Below the pieces are notes generated by a model. The model made no database searches, was not told where the DNA came from, and saw nothing but the letters and a program-made list of their open reading frames with translations. Position numbers and translations under genes: made by a program. 64,000 bases of DNA, taken from the NCBI RefSeq assembly GCF_023715725.1, contig NZ_JAMBOT010000015.1:37558-101557 (forward strand), written 5' to 3'. This DNA is from Paenibacillus pasadenensis (lineage in GTDB: Bacteria; Bacillota; Bacilli; Paenibacillales; Paenibacillaceae). Positions 1 to 8,647 of this stretch are shown in pieces. The first letter of the stretch is position 1. The number at the start of each line of letters is the position of its first letter.

Positions 1-851
1 TCGAGCTGATGGACATCGACTCCGGTTATGGCAAATGGGATGTGCGGCCTTGGCGTCTGCGCGACTTCAAACGCATCATGAGCAAGTGGCAGACAGGGCT
101 GGCAGGCCGGGGCTGGAACAGCCTTTACCTGAACAACCACGATCAGCCGCGGTTGGTGTCTCGCTTTGGGGATGACGGGCGGTATCGCAAACAATCCGCC
201 AAAATGCTCGCCACCCTGCTGCATACGCTGCAGGGTACGCCGTACATTTACCAGGGCGAAGAGCTTGGCATGACCAATGTGCGTTTCGGATCAATTCATG
301 AATACAAGGATATCGAAACGCTGAATATGTACCGCGAGCATCTGGATGGCGGGCGGCCGGAGCAGGACATCATGAACGGAATTTACAGCAAAGGGCGCGA
401 CAATGCCCGCACACCGATGCAGTGGGATGCTTCCGCGAGCGGCGGCTTTTCGACAGGGCAGCCGTGGATATCGATGAATCCGAATTATACCGAGATTAAC
501 GCCGAGGAAGCTCGTCTCGACGAGGATTCGATTTTCCATTATTACAGGAAGCTGATCCGGCTGCGCAAGGAGCATACGGATTCGATCGTGTATGGTCGGT
601 ACGAGGAGATTTTGGAGCAGCATGAGCAGATTTATGCCTATACGCGTGTCGTGGACGACGGCGAAAAGCTGCTCGTGGCGCTCAACTTTTACGGCGAACC
701 GGTGGAGTTTAAGCTGCCGGACGGGGTAGGGGCTGAGTTCGAGGGCGGAGAGCTGCTGCTTGGCAACTATCCGGCCGAAGAAGGGCGGGACTGGAGAAGC
801 TTCACGCTTCGGCCTTATGAGGCGGTTGTGATACGGGGACAGAGTAATTAA
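1..851 (+). CDS. GH13 alpha-glucosidase (oligo-1,6-glucosidase / trehalose-6-P hydrolase type), 5'-truncated by the window
   Basis: The reading frame is already open at base 3, so the start lies before the window; about 283 C-terminal residues are visible. The stretch LYLNNHDQPR is the GH13 conserved region IV, whose His-Asp pair stabilises the transition state, and GTPYIYQGEELGMTN is the hallmark that follows it in the oligo-1,6-glucosidase, sucrase and TreC group. The tail is the beta-sandwich C domain of that group. The enzyme would be cytoplasmic and hydrolyse alpha-1,4/1,6 or alpha,alpha-1,1-phosphate glucosides. The subfamily cannot be fixed because the catalytic Asp and Glu regions are outside the window. 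An intrinsic terminator follows directly. Confidence 0.9.
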   Translation, partial: ELMDIDSGYGKWDVRPWRLRDFKRIMSKWQTGLAGRGWNSLYLNNHDQPRLVSRFGDDGRYRKQSAKMLATLLHTLQGTPYIYQGEELGMTNVRFGSIHEYKDIETLNMYREHLDGGRPEQDIMNGIYSKGRDNARTPMQWDASASGGFSTGQPWISMNPNYTEINAEEARLDEDSIFHYYRKLIRLRKEHTDSIVYGRYEEILEQHEQIYAYTRVVDDGEKLLVALNFYGEPVEFKLPDGVGAEFEGGELLLGNYPAEEGRDWRSFTLRPYEAVVIRGQSN

Positions 852-864
852 AAAGTTTAAACTT

Positions 865-898
865 AACCGTTGTAGGGATTTCCCTACGACGGTTTTTT
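865..898 (+). terminator. Intrinsic terminator of the GH13 gene
   Basis: A 14-bp near-perfect stem (AACCGTTGTAGGGA pairing with TCCCTACGACGGTT) with a 2-nt spacer is followed by a run of T. It lies 13 bases after the alpha-glucosidase stop. Confidence 0.85.
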
Positions 899-917
899 CA
901 TGGGGCATCAGCTGAGT

Positions 918-1313
918 TTAAGCTCTATTATTTAGATATGCGATTAAGACAATCAACCCAAGAAGTATCATTGAGAAAATAAATAGAGCACCCATCCTTA
1001 CAATTAGCTTTCTTTTTTTAGGATCGTGGCATGATTGTTGATAGGCCCCTATGATGATGAGGGGGATACCGATTAGACCAATAAAAGGAAATTTTTCTAT
1101 GTGTTCTATTTGTTGATTGAAAAAAGTGAAATTATTACATATTCTCACTATCCCTGCCATGATAGATGTTGAGCTAATAAAAACCATGCCAATTAAAAAT
1201 AAAGTTGAGTATTTTGATCTTTCGTAAATAAAATAGGCGATTAATAATAAGCCTAACCCGATCGAAAGGATTACATAGAGTGGTGATGGCAGGTTTTCAT
1301 AAAATGTTATAAT
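918..1313 (-). CDS. Small membrane protein of unknown function, apparently lacking a standard start codon
   Basis: The ATG at 1187 would start in the middle of hydrophobic sequence, and the same frame stays open upstream to a stop at 1368-1370 without any in-frame ATG, GTG or TTG. The upstream part looks like real protein (TFYENLPSPLYVILSIGLGL, a membrane segment). A GGGGGA box at about 1321-1326 is seven bases before an ATT codon at 1313, which would give 131 residues with about four membrane segments. So this is either an AUU-started gene, a gene whose 5' end was lost, or a gene starting at 1187 (89 residues). I do not recognise the family. The DNA is AT-rich compared with the flanking metabolic genes, and it stands alone on the minus strand. 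Confidence 0.5.
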   Translation of the reverse strand: MITFYENLPSPLYVILSIGLGLLLIAYFIYERSKYSTLFLIGMVFISSTSIMAGIVRICNNFTFFNQQIEHIEKFPFIGLIGIPLIIIGAYQQSCHDPKKRKLIVRMGALFIFSMILLGLIVLIAYLNNRA

Positions 1314-1398
1314 TTTTAAATCCCCCGTTTTAATGTCATTAAAGTCGCTGGGCCTGCTAACTTGATTTTATGATTAGTGATAGAATACGGCATGTGTG

Positions 1399-1404
1399 TA
1401 TAAT
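1399..1404 (+). promoter_or_regulatory. Probable -10 box for the SMI1/KNR4 gene
   Basis: A perfect TATAAT preceded by TGTG (extended -10-like) lies about 55 bases before the start at 1458. No convincing -35 is seen at the usual distance. Confidence 0.4.
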
Positions 1405-1457
1405 AACTCCACATGTTTTTTAAGTGGCTTTTTGAGCTGACATTGGGGGAGTGATCA

Positions 1458-1934
1458 ATGCTAGACGAATTAATTCAAAAAATCTCACATTCACATGATT
1501 GCACGGTATTTCCGCCTGCAGGCCAGCCATCTGGCATGAGGCACGATATTCCTGGCGACCTTGAAACATTTTATAAGCTTTGTGGCGGTATGCTGCTTTT
1601 TGAGGGAATGGACTATTCGATTACAATTGTCCCGCCTGACCAATTTAAAACAGCCAATCTTGTCATCCTTGGAGAAGAGATAGAAGATGACCGTTCATCG
1701 GATTGGTTTGTCATAGCGACAGACGGACACTCTCAATATATTACATTTGATTTGAATAGCAATAGACTCGGCAGATGTTATGACAGCTTTCACGATCGTC
1801 ACGGTATTGCGGGCAGTACCGATGTGATTGCACACTCATTTACTGAGCTGCTTACGCGGCTTTTTGAATATGGCGGCAAGTATTGTTACTGGCTTGAGGA
1901 TAATTTCAGTTATATGGGTGATGCCTATGATTAA
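1458..1934 (+). CDS. SMI1/KNR4 (SUKH) family protein
   Basis: A 158-residue cytoplasmic protein with a GGGGGAG box seven bases before the ATG. The features IPGDLETFYKLCGGMLLF, then FVIATDGHSQYITFDL, are the two most conserved stretches of the SMI1/KNR4 (SUKH) fold. In bacteria this family is dominated by immunity proteins against contact-dependent or polymorphic toxins, although many members have no known partner. No toxin gene is adjacent here, so an orphan immunity role is inference only. The next small ORF (1963-2103) is broken, which fits an eroding accessory spot. Confidence 0.8.
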   Translation: MLDELIQKISHSHDCTVFPPAGQPSGMRHDIPGDLETFYKLCGGMLLFEGMDYSITIVPPDQFKTANLVILGEEIEDDRSSDWFVIATDGHSQYITFDLNSNRLGRCYDSFHDRHGIAGSTDVIAHSFTELLTRLFEYGGKYCYWLEDNFSYMGDAYD

Positions 1935-1962
1935 TTACACTGACAGCTGGGAGGGAAGTGGA

Positions 1963-2103
1963 ATGAAAGAAAACATCATTTAGTCCCTTGCACTGAAAAA
2001 AACACCTTCAAAATGGGCGATTATTCGTTTCAAAATAGGCGGTTATTGTATGGTGGCGATAGGAGTTGCTCTTATCGTTCTTCAGTGGACGGGCTTGCTC
2101 TAA
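1963..2103 (+). pseudogene. Small single-membrane-segment ORF interrupted by an in-frame amber codon
   Basis: A GGGAGGGAAG ribosome binding site precedes ATG 1963, which reads six codons and then a TAG at 1981-1983. The same frame continues without further stops to TAA 2101-2103 and encodes a basic amphipathic piece followed by a hydrophobic segment (GVALIVLQWTGLL). The whole would be a 46-codon membrane peptide. The coupling of a good start signal with an open continuation suggests a recent nonsense mutation, an amber suppression/recoding event, or a base error. The family is not recognised. Confidence 0.4.
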
Positions 2104-2198
2104 AGCACCATTCAGCGCTGCATGCTTAACTTAAATCCGCACCATTTGGCGAAAAAAATTAATCCAATTGAAAACGGTTTATTGACCTGCCGCCCCCG

Positions 2199-2235
2199 AA
2201 ACCCCGATACAGAATCGTATCGAGGTTTTTTGTTT
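2199..2235 (+). terminator. Intrinsic terminator
   Basis: An AACCCCGATAC / GTATCGAGGTT stem with one mismatch and a 6-nt loop is followed by TTTTTTG. It ends the SMI1/KNR4 transcript and isolates the AraC gene. The rest of 2104-2245 holds nothing I can identify. Confidence 0.75.
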
Positions 2236-2245
2236 GCCTGCAGGC

Positions 2246-2274
2246 TTGTATTATTGTCCTTATAGAATTAGAAT
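2246..2274 (+). promoter_or_regulatory. Sigma-A-like promoter of the AraC sensor gene
   Basis: TTGTAT and TAGAAT are separated by exactly 17 bases, about 50 bases before the start codon at 2325. Confidence 0.5.
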
Positions 2275-2324
2275 TTCATGGATAAGACAGAATCAATTAT
2301 CCCAGAAGTGAGCGAGGGTTATTG

Positions 2325-4553
2325 ATGAATAAATCATGGTTTAATCGGCTGCTCCTCTCCTATATGCCGATATTCATCATCGTGATAACGTTTATTTTTT
2401 TCGTATTTTTCCAAATGATTAGCGAGCAGGGCCGCAAGGAGGCCATTAACGCCAACAGTATGCTGTCCACGCATGCGATGAGGCTCATCGACACATCCTT
2501 AAGAGCCATTGACAACATGGTGATGAAGGAATCCGTCAACAGCAAGCCGCTTGCCGATTTTTTCAGCAGCAAAGAGGGCAACGATCCCTACATTAATATT
2601 AGCGCCGTGATGAAGATGAACGATATGATTTCGTATCATCCCTTAATCGATTCCGTTTATCTCGTTCGATATCAGGATCAGTTCGTGCTCAGCAATTCAA
2701 CCAACGCTCATATTGACACTTATCCCGATAAAGAGTTTATCCAGCAGTACCGGGAGTCGATTTCGCCAAAATGGACCAATGCGCGGGATTTTCAGCAGTT
2801 TTCCGTCCTGAAAGGCAAAAAAGTGGTCAGTCTTGTGAGAGGCGCCCCCTTCATGACGAACGAAAAAGGCATGATTGTGGTCAATGTTTCCGTAGATTCC
2901 TTACAGCGGTTAGTGAATGAGCTTTATGATTCCAAGGTCAGCTTTATTCAGCTAAAGGACGGAGCAGGCAACGAAATGTTTAAACAGTCCGCATCTGTGG
3001 AGTCAATGCAGATTTATGCGGATTATAAATCGAGCTATACGAATTGGTCCTACATTAGCGGCTTCGTGCAAGGCACGTTTATCCAGAAAGTATCCACGCT
3101 GTTTAATGTATGGTTTGGGATTGGCCTTTTTATGATTATCGCGGGTTTAATCTGGATGATCTATGTTACAAGGCGGAATGCCAGGCCTGTGGAGCAGATC
3201 GTTTCACGGTTTAGCGGTTATATGCTGCCCAATGCAGGCATTCGAACGAAGGGAAGCGCTAACCGCATTAATGAATTCGTCATTATCGAATCCGCGCTCG
3301 ATAATTTAACGGAGCAGGCGAAGCAGTACCAGCAGCAGCACAAAGAGGATCTGCATTTGCGCACGCGCAATCTTTTTCATCACCTTATAGAAGATGAAAC
3401 TGCGCTGACAACGGAGGATTGGCAACGCGAAGCGGCTCGGCTGCAGCTGCCCGCTCCTGCAGAAAGCCATTCGCTCATCGTTTTAGAAATAGACAAATAC
3501 GGTGAGTTTTGCAGCAGTTATTCGCGAAATGATCAGAATCTGCTGAAATTCGCTTTGCGCAGCATTTTGTACGAGCAAGCTTCACGGTTTGGCTATGAAT
3601 GCTGGGCGGAGTGGACCGCTGCGTCGCGCCTTAGCGTGATTCTGTTTGCAAACGGGGACAAATCGGATTTTAAGCTGATTGTTCAGTTATGCGATAGCAT
3701 TCGCGCGTGGACGGAGCAGAATATGAAGTTCACCATCAGTATAGGTTTGGGCGAGCCGGCTGCTCATTTATTTGATATTCCGAAGTCGTTTAAACAGGCG
3801 CTGGAGGCTCTTAATTATAAAATGGTGCTTGGTGAAAACCGCCTCATTACGCGTGAGGATGTGATGAGCCAGGGCCAGGTTGAGGTTTACGGATATCTCG
3901 GCATGATTCGGTCGGCTGTTCAGACGTTCCGCAAATCGGACTCCGGCTGGAGAGAGCAATTGGATGATTTGTTTAACCAGATGAAGCAAGGTTTATTGAC
4001 CAAGGATGAAATTATGAACATGATCAATTACCTGCTCTACAGCCTGGGGCGCGAAATGTCGGGGCTTGGCAAGGACGGCCAGGTCGTATGGGAATCGGAA
4101 ACGCTCACCGTTTTAACGGATAAGCTGGAGAAGAGCCATTCTCTGGAGGAGATGCGCGACACGATTATCGGCAAAATGACCGAGCTTGCCAATCTGCTGG
4201 CGGATATGCGCTACAGCGGGCAGCACGCGGGAGTCATTTTGGAAATTCGCAGCTTGATTGAGAAGGAATTCGCGAATCCGAATATGTCCCTGGAGTATTT
4301 AAGCGAAAAGTTCAGTATGAATCCGAAACACGTAAGCAAGCTGTTCAAGGAAACGACCGGGCAGAAGTTCATCGATTTTTTAATCGATATTCGTTTGAAC
4401 CGGGCTAAGGAGCTATTAGTGGAAACCCGTAAGCCGATTCAGAGCATTGCGGAAGAAGTAGGCTACACAAGCGCGATTTCCTTCACCCGTATATTCAAAA
4501 AGGTGGTAGGCTCATCGCCAGGCGAATATCGTTCAGAGCATGCGAAACCGTGA
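2325..4553 (+). CDS. Membrane-anchored AraC-family transcriptional regulator (Cache-like sensor plus AraC HTH)
   Basis: 742 residues from ATG 2325 (GAGGG box six bases upstream; a TTG just before it is less likely). A membrane segment lies at about residues 8-30, an extracytoplasmic sensor region at about 31-258, a second membrane segment at about 259-283, a long cytoplasmic linker, and the double HTH of AraC type at about 640-740 (SLEYLSEKFSMNPKHVSKLF, then IQSIAEEVGYTSAISFTRIF). Such one-piece regulators in Paenibacillus sense an outside ligand or binding protein and activate the neighbouring ABC sugar operon. Here that is the fucosidase operon directly downstream, so it is the likely activator; repeated 13-mers near the operon promoter are candidate binding sites. 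Confidence 0.9.
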   Translation: MNKSWFNRLLLSYMPIFIIVITFIFFVFFQMISEQGRKEAINANSMLSTHAMRLIDTSLRAIDNMVMKESVNSKPLADFFSSKEGNDPYINISAVMKMNDMISYHPLIDSVYLVRYQDQFVLSNSTNAHIDTYPDKEFIQQYRESISPKWTNARDFQQFSVLKGKKVVSLVRGAPFMTNEKGMIVVNVSVDSLQRLVNELYDSKVSFIQLKDGAGNEMFKQSASVESMQIYADYKSSYTNWSYISGFVQGTFIQKVSTLFNVWFGIGLFMIIAGLIWMIYVTRRNARPVEQIVSRFSGYMLPNAGIRTKGSANRINEFVIIESALDNLTEQAKQYQQQHKEDLHLRTRNLFHHLIEDETALTTEDWQREAARLQLPAPAESHSLIVLEIDKYGEFCSSYSRNDQNLLKFALRSILYEQASRFGYECWAEWTAASRLSVILFANGDKSDFKLIVQLCDSIRAWTEQNMKFTISIGLGEPAAHLFDIPKSFKQALEALNYKMVLGENRLITREDVMSQGQVEVYGYLGMIRSAVQTFRKSDSGWREQLDDLFNQMKQGLLTKDEIMNMINYLLYSLGREMSGLGKDGQVVWESETLTVLTDKLEKSHSLEEMRDTIIGKMTELANLLADMRYSGQHAGVILEIRSLIEKEFANPNMSLEYLSEKFSMNPKHVSKLFKETTGQKFIDFLIDIRLNRAKELLVETRKPIQSIAEEVGYTSAISFTRIFKKVVGSSPGEYRSEHAKP

Positions 4554-4586
4554 AAAGCCGCATCAAATATAGGGAAAGCGTTAATT

Positions 4587-4712
4587 CGAAAAAGGTTAAG
4601 CGCGAGAATTAAGTTTATCCTACCCTCTAAACGCATAGATGGATTCGACGGCAGCGCCAGTAACAACGGGCGCTGCCGTTTGTTTTGAAGCGGCAAAAGC
4701 GAAAAAGGTTAA
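4587..4712 (+). repeat. Pair of 13-bp direct repeats upstream of the fucoside operon
   Basis: CGAAAAAGGTTAA occurs exactly at 4587-4599 and again at 4700-4712, and similarity continues loosely on the right side of both copies. The second copy ends 18 bases before the -35 of the predicted promoter, the classical position for an AraC-type activator. Confidence 0.55.
4648..4687 (+). terminator. Intrinsic terminator of the AraC gene
   Basis: ACGGCAGCGCC pairs with GGCGCTGCCGT around a 10-nt loop and is followed by TTTGTTTT. Confidence 0.8.
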
Positions 4713-4730
4713 CCGGGCAATTAATGTATC

Positions 4731-4758
4731 TTGTGCGATGCTGCGCCAAGCTTATAAG
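4731..4758 (+). promoter_or_regulatory. Promoter of the fucoside ABC operon
   Basis: TTGTGC and TATAAG are 16 bases apart, about 55 bases before the TTG start of the first permease. The weak -35 is consistent with activator dependence. Confidence 0.5.
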
Positions 4759-4813
4759 ATGATCCCATGAAAGCGCAATCATGTCAGGCATCTTGAAAGA
4801 AGGAGGCAAGCCC

Positions 4814-5770
4814 TTGTCCAAACTAACGAACCAATTAACGCTCCCGCAAACAAAGGGGTCGAGGCGGAATGCGCCGCTGCGGAAGATGGCGCGCCATTGG
4901 CAATTATATCTCGTCATCTTATTGCCGCTTGCTTATCTCATTATATTTAAATATATCCCCATGGCGGGAATCGTAATCGCGTTCAAAGACTACAACGTTG
5001 TGAAAGGCATCTTCGGGAGCGAATGGGTTGGATTCAAATACTTCAATCAATTTTTCGAATCGCCAAGCTTCTGGGTGTATATGAAAAACACGCTCGGCAT
5101 CAGCCTTTACGGCTTGCTGATCGGCTTCCCGGCTCCCATTATCCTTGCGCTTGCTCTTAACGAAATTCGCAATGGATTGTTCAAAAAGAGCGTGCAGCTG
5201 GTCTCCTACGCGCCATACTTTATCTCAACCGTCGTTATGGTATCGATCTTGATTGTAAACCTGACGCCAAACGTTGGAATTATAAGCAAGCTGTTTCATA
5301 TGCTCGGCGTGGAGAATACAAACTTCATGGGTATGCCGTCGTTGTTCAAATCCATCTATGTCTGGTCGGATGTATGGCAGCATACGGGATATGGAGCGAT
5401 TATCTACATCGCTGCATTAGCCGGCGTGAATCCCGAGCTGTATGAAGCGGCAAAGGTTGACGGAGCATCGAGAATTCAAAAAATTCTTAATGTCGATATT
5501 CCAAGCCTGATTCCCGTATCCGTTATTCTGCTTATTCTCAACACGGGCAATCTGATGAAGCTGGGCTTCGAGAAAATATATCTGATGCAAAACCCGCTCA
5601 ATCTCGCGACCTCGGAGGTCATCTCCACTTATGTGTATAAAGTGGGCCTGCTGGGATCGAGCTTCAGCTTCTCGGCTGCAATCGGCGTATTTAACTCGGT
5701 CATTAACTTAATCCTGCTTATCCTGGTGAACTACATCGCCAGAAGGCTGTCCAGCAATAGTTTGTGGTAA
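4814..5770 (+). CDS. Sugar ABC transporter permease, LplB type
   Basis: 318 residues. I chose TTG 4814 because AAGAAGGAGG sits seven bases before it; the ATG at 4781 has no ribosome binding site. Six membrane segments are visible. The EAA loop of binding-protein-dependent permeases, EAAKVDGASRIQKILNVDIP, contacts the ATPase. This is the LplB/YteP class of permease, which pairs with the YtcP class below. No ATPase gene is in the operon, as is usual for this group, where a shared MsmK-like ATPase is recruited. Context (fucosidase at the operon end) suggests transport of a fucose-containing oligosaccharide. Confidence 0.92.
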   Translation: MSKLTNQLTLPQTKGSRRNAPLRKMARHWQLYLVILLPLAYLIIFKYIPMAGIVIAFKDYNVVKGIFGSEWVGFKYFNQFFESPSFWVYMKNTLGISLYGLLIGFPAPIILALALNEIRNGLFKKSVQLVSYAPYFISTVVMVSILIVNLTPNVGIISKLFHMLGVENTNFMGMPSLFKSIYVWSDVWQHTGYGAIIYIAALAGVNPELYEAAKVDGASRIQKILNVDIPSLIPVSVILLILNTGNLMKLGFEKIYLMQNPLNLATSEVISTYVYKVGLLGSSFSFSAAIGVFNSVINLILLILVNYIARRLSSNSLW

Positions 5771-5807
5771 TTCTGCCAAGCCCATTCATGGGCGGAAAGG
5801 AGAGCAA

Positions 5808-6707
5808 ATGGCCAAACCTTTAGCGATTCGTGAATCAAGCGGCGACCGGATATTCATGTCCCTCGTTTATGTGTTTCTAACGCTGGTCCTGCTAGTCGTG
5901 CTTCTGCCGCTTCTGTATATTTTAAGCTCTTCCTTTAGTTCGCCTCAGGCCGTCGTGTCCGGTAAAGTCTGGTTATGGCCGGTAAATTTTACATTCGACG
6001 GCTACAAAGCGGTGTTTAACAATCCGCAAATCGGCGTCGGGTTTATGAACTCCATATTTTACACCGTTGTGGGTACAATCATTAACGTAGCTTTGACGGT
6101 TATGCTGGCGTACCCTTTATCCAGAAGAACGTTTTACGGACGGAATGTAATCATGATACTGCTCGTCATTACGATGATGTTCGAGGGCGGACTGATCCCG
6201 TATTACCTGGTCGTCAAAAACCTGGAGCTGCTTGATACGAGATGGGCTATGATTTTGCCGGGAGCGCTTGCGGTATTCCAAGTTATTATTGCAAGGACGT
6301 TCTTTCAAACGACGATTCCCAATGAATTGGCTGAAGCGGCCGATTTGGACGGCTGCAACGATCTGCGCTTTATTTTCAGTATTGTGCTGCCGCTCTCCAA
6401 ACCGATTCTCGCTGTAATGATGCTGATGTATGCGGTTGGTCATTGGAATGCGTATTTTGACGCTCTTATCTTCCTGAGATCTGCCGACCTGTTCCCGCTG
6501 CAAATCGTACTGCGAAACGTGCTTATTTTAAACACAGTGGATGCGTCCATGATTGCCAATGCGGACCAGATGATCGCTCAGCAAGGCTTAAAGGATCTGC
6601 TCAAATATTCGTTGATTGTTGTTGCGAGCGGTCCGGTTCTTATTATTTATCCTTTTGTCCAAAAATACTTTGTGCAAGGCGTTATGATCGGTTCGCTTAA
6701 AGGGTAG
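5808..6707 (+). CDS. Carbohydrate ABC transporter permease, YtcP/LplC type
   Basis: 299 residues with GAAAGGAGAG eight bases before ATG. N-terminal membrane segment followed by LYILSSSFSSPQAV, typical of this class, and the EAA loop ELAEAADLDGCNDLRFIFSI. It forms the heterodimeric membrane channel with the permease encoded 37 bases upstream. Same operon, same strand. Confidence 0.92.
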   Translation: MAKPLAIRESSGDRIFMSLVYVFLTLVLLVVLLPLLYILSSSFSSPQAVVSGKVWLWPVNFTFDGYKAVFNNPQIGVGFMNSIFYTVVGTIINVALTVMLAYPLSRRTFYGRNVIMILLVITMMFEGGLIPYYLVVKNLELLDTRWAMILPGALAVFQVIIARTFFQTTIPNELAEAADLDGCNDLRFIFSIVLPLSKPILAVMMLMYAVGHWNAYFDALIFLRSADLFPLQIVLRNVLILNTVDASMIANADQMIAQQGLKDLLKYSLIVVASGPVLIIYPFVQKYFVQGVMIGSLKG

Positions 6708-6826
6708 GCAAAAACGGTCCATTGAAAGGGGTGATGAGGCGCCTTTGGGGCCAGGGCGATCATTTCTTTGCGAGGAAGCGTTAGCACCTTATTGTCTGGG
6801 ATATATCAAAGGAGGCGTCAATTTAG

Positions 6827-8533
6827 ATGAGAGAAAAATGGAAAAAAACGACTGCAGGTATATTAACTGTCGCGCTCAGCTGTGTCATCGTTCTTGCCGG
6901 GTGCAGCAACGGTTCCAATGCGCCTAGCAATAACAGCAGCAATGAAGGTGGAGACAAGGGGACTCAAGTTCAAGAGGATAAGTTCTCTCCTGTAGGCTCG
7001 TTTCCGATCGTAAAAGAACCGATGACGATTAAAATGTTTGCACCACAGCTCCCGAGCATCGAGAACATGGAGACAAACTCCTTTACGACGATGCTGCAGG
7101 AAAAAACAAACATTAAAATCGCCTGGGATCTTGTCCCGAACAATGCTCTGGAAGACCGTAAACAATTGATGCTGGCCAGCGGCGACTACCCTGAAGTTAT
7201 TTTGCAGGGCAATCTGACGCGGGAAGAGCAGATGAAATACGGCAAACAAGGCGTATTCCTTCCTTTGAACGATCTGATCGACAAGTACGCTCCTAACATC
7301 AAAAAGGCGCTTGCAGATATTCCTTACATGAAATCATCCATTACAGCTCCGGACGGCAACATTTATGCGCTGCCGCAAATCAATGAGTGTTACCACTGCG
7401 ACAATGCTCTGAAGCTGTGGATCAACAAGGCTTGGCTGGATGAGCTTGGACTTGCTGTTCCGACGACGACGGAAGAATTTTATCAAGTGATGAAGGCGTT
7501 TAAGGAAAAAGACCCGAATAAAAACGGCAAGAAGGATGAAATTCCGCTTACAGGCTCTGATGAAATGTGGGTTGGCAATGTATCCGCATTCTTGATGAAC
7601 GCCTTTATCGTGGATGATTATACCGAGAAAACGGCAGGAACTTTCCTGCAGGTTAAAGACGACAAAGTAGACTTCGTTGCCAATAAAGACGAGTGGAAGC
7701 AAGGTCTTGAATACCTGAACAAGCTGTACAAGGAAGGTCTGATCGATCCGGCGGCCTTTACGCAAAATGCCGATGCCATTCAACAGCTTGCCAACCGCGA
7801 GCCGGACAACATTATGGGCGCTCTGACGACTGCATTGATCAGCTATGCTTACAACATGTCGGATACGCAGCCTAGACATAAGGATTACGTGGCGCTTGCT
7901 CCGCTTAAAGGGCCAAACGGCGTGCAACAAACGCTGAACTTTGCCGGTATCAGCAAATCGCAATTTGCGATCACGAACAAAGCGACGGAAGAGCAGCAAA
8001 TCGCGGCCATTCGTTTGGCGGATTATCTGTACACGGAAGAAGCGATCGTTCTGCAGGAGAACGGACCTGAGGGCACCGGCTGGCGTAAAGCGGAAGAAGG
8101 CGAGCTCGACTTCGACGGCAAACAGGCTAAATACTCGGTTATCACGCATAAAGAGAAGAAACAAACGCAAAACGGCAGCTGGGAGCAAATCGGTCCTTCC
8201 CTGCGCACGTACGCATACCGTTCTTCTTGGATGACGAATCAGGATATTCTTGCAGACGGCGGTTACCAAACGCGTTTGAACACGGAATCGAAAAAGTATG
8301 AGCCGTTCCGCACGAAAGAAATGTATCCAAACGGCGTGTTCATTGCCGAGGAAGATGCGGAAATGGCGGCACAGCTGAAAACGACCATTATTGATTACAC
8401 CAAATCGAATATGGCGCAGTTTATTACAGGCTCCAAAGATATCGGCAAGGAATGGGATTCCTATGTGAAAGGCTTTGATGGCCTGCAGCTGGATCAATAC
8501 CTTGCGATTTACCAAAAAGCGCTGAACAAATAA
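6827..8533 (+). CDS. Extracellular solute-binding lipoprotein, LplA type
   Basis: 568 residues. The N-terminus has a basic stretch, a hydrophobic core and the lipobox VLAGC, so it is a membrane-tethered lipoprotein. The large size and the NGKKDEIPLTG-type Asp/Asn-rich loop (a calcium-binding-like element, DPNKNGKKDE) are usual for the LplA/YtcQ-class proteins. It delivers substrate to the two permeases upstream. AAGGAGG lies 11 bases before ATG, slightly long. A strong hairpin without a T-run follows, before the fucosidase gene. Confidence 0.92.
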   Translation: MREKWKKTTAGILTVALSCVIVLAGCSNGSNAPSNNSSNEGGDKGTQVQEDKFSPVGSFPIVKEPMTIKMFAPQLPSIENMETNSFTTMLQEKTNIKIAWDLVPNNALEDRKQLMLASGDYPEVILQGNLTREEQMKYGKQGVFLPLNDLIDKYAPNIKKALADIPYMKSSITAPDGNIYALPQINECYHCDNALKLWINKAWLDELGLAVPTTTEEFYQVMKAFKEKDPNKNGKKDEIPLTGSDEMWVGNVSAFLMNAFIVDDYTEKTAGTFLQVKDDKVDFVANKDEWKQGLEYLNKLYKEGLIDPAAFTQNADAIQQLANREPDNIMGALTTALISYAYNMSDTQPRHKDYVALAPLKGPNGVQQTLNFAGISKSQFAITNKATEEQQIAAIRLADYLYTEEAIVLQENGPEGTGWRKAEEGELDFDGKQAKYSVITHKEKKQTQNGSWEQIGPSLRTYAYRSSWMTNQDILADGGYQTRLNTESKKYEPFRTKEMYPNGVFIAEEDAEMAAQLKTTIIDYTKSNMAQFITGSKDIGKEWDSYVKGFDGLQLDQYLAIYQKALNK

Positions 8534-8581
8534 CGGTATCGATGCCCGTTAACGGGTAAGGTACGATAGGAATTCCGGGCG

Positions 8582-8609
8582 GGTCCGCCGATAAAAATAT
8601 CGGCGGACC
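8582..8609 (+). promoter_or_regulatory. Intercistronic stem-loop between binding-protein and fucosidase genes
   Basis: A perfect 12-bp stem (GGTCCGCCGATA with TATCGGCGGACC) and AAAA loop, not followed by a T tract. It is better explained as a 3' mRNA-stabilising or processing hairpin that lets the binding protein be made in excess over the enzyme than as a terminator. Confidence 0.6.
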
Positions 8610-8647
8610 GGCCTCATTCCAATTTGATTATAGGAGGACCTTCTACG

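Noticed and set aside
4573..4586. Fourth cre as a separate feature
   Set aside because: Two mismatches at the conserved right end (TT instead of CA) and located before the AraC terminator; mentioned only in the regulon finding.
7334..8515. Long minus-strand frame of 393 codons opposite the binding-protein gene
   Set aside because: Shadow of the LplA-type gene; no ribosome site, Arg/Phe-rich translation without any family pattern.
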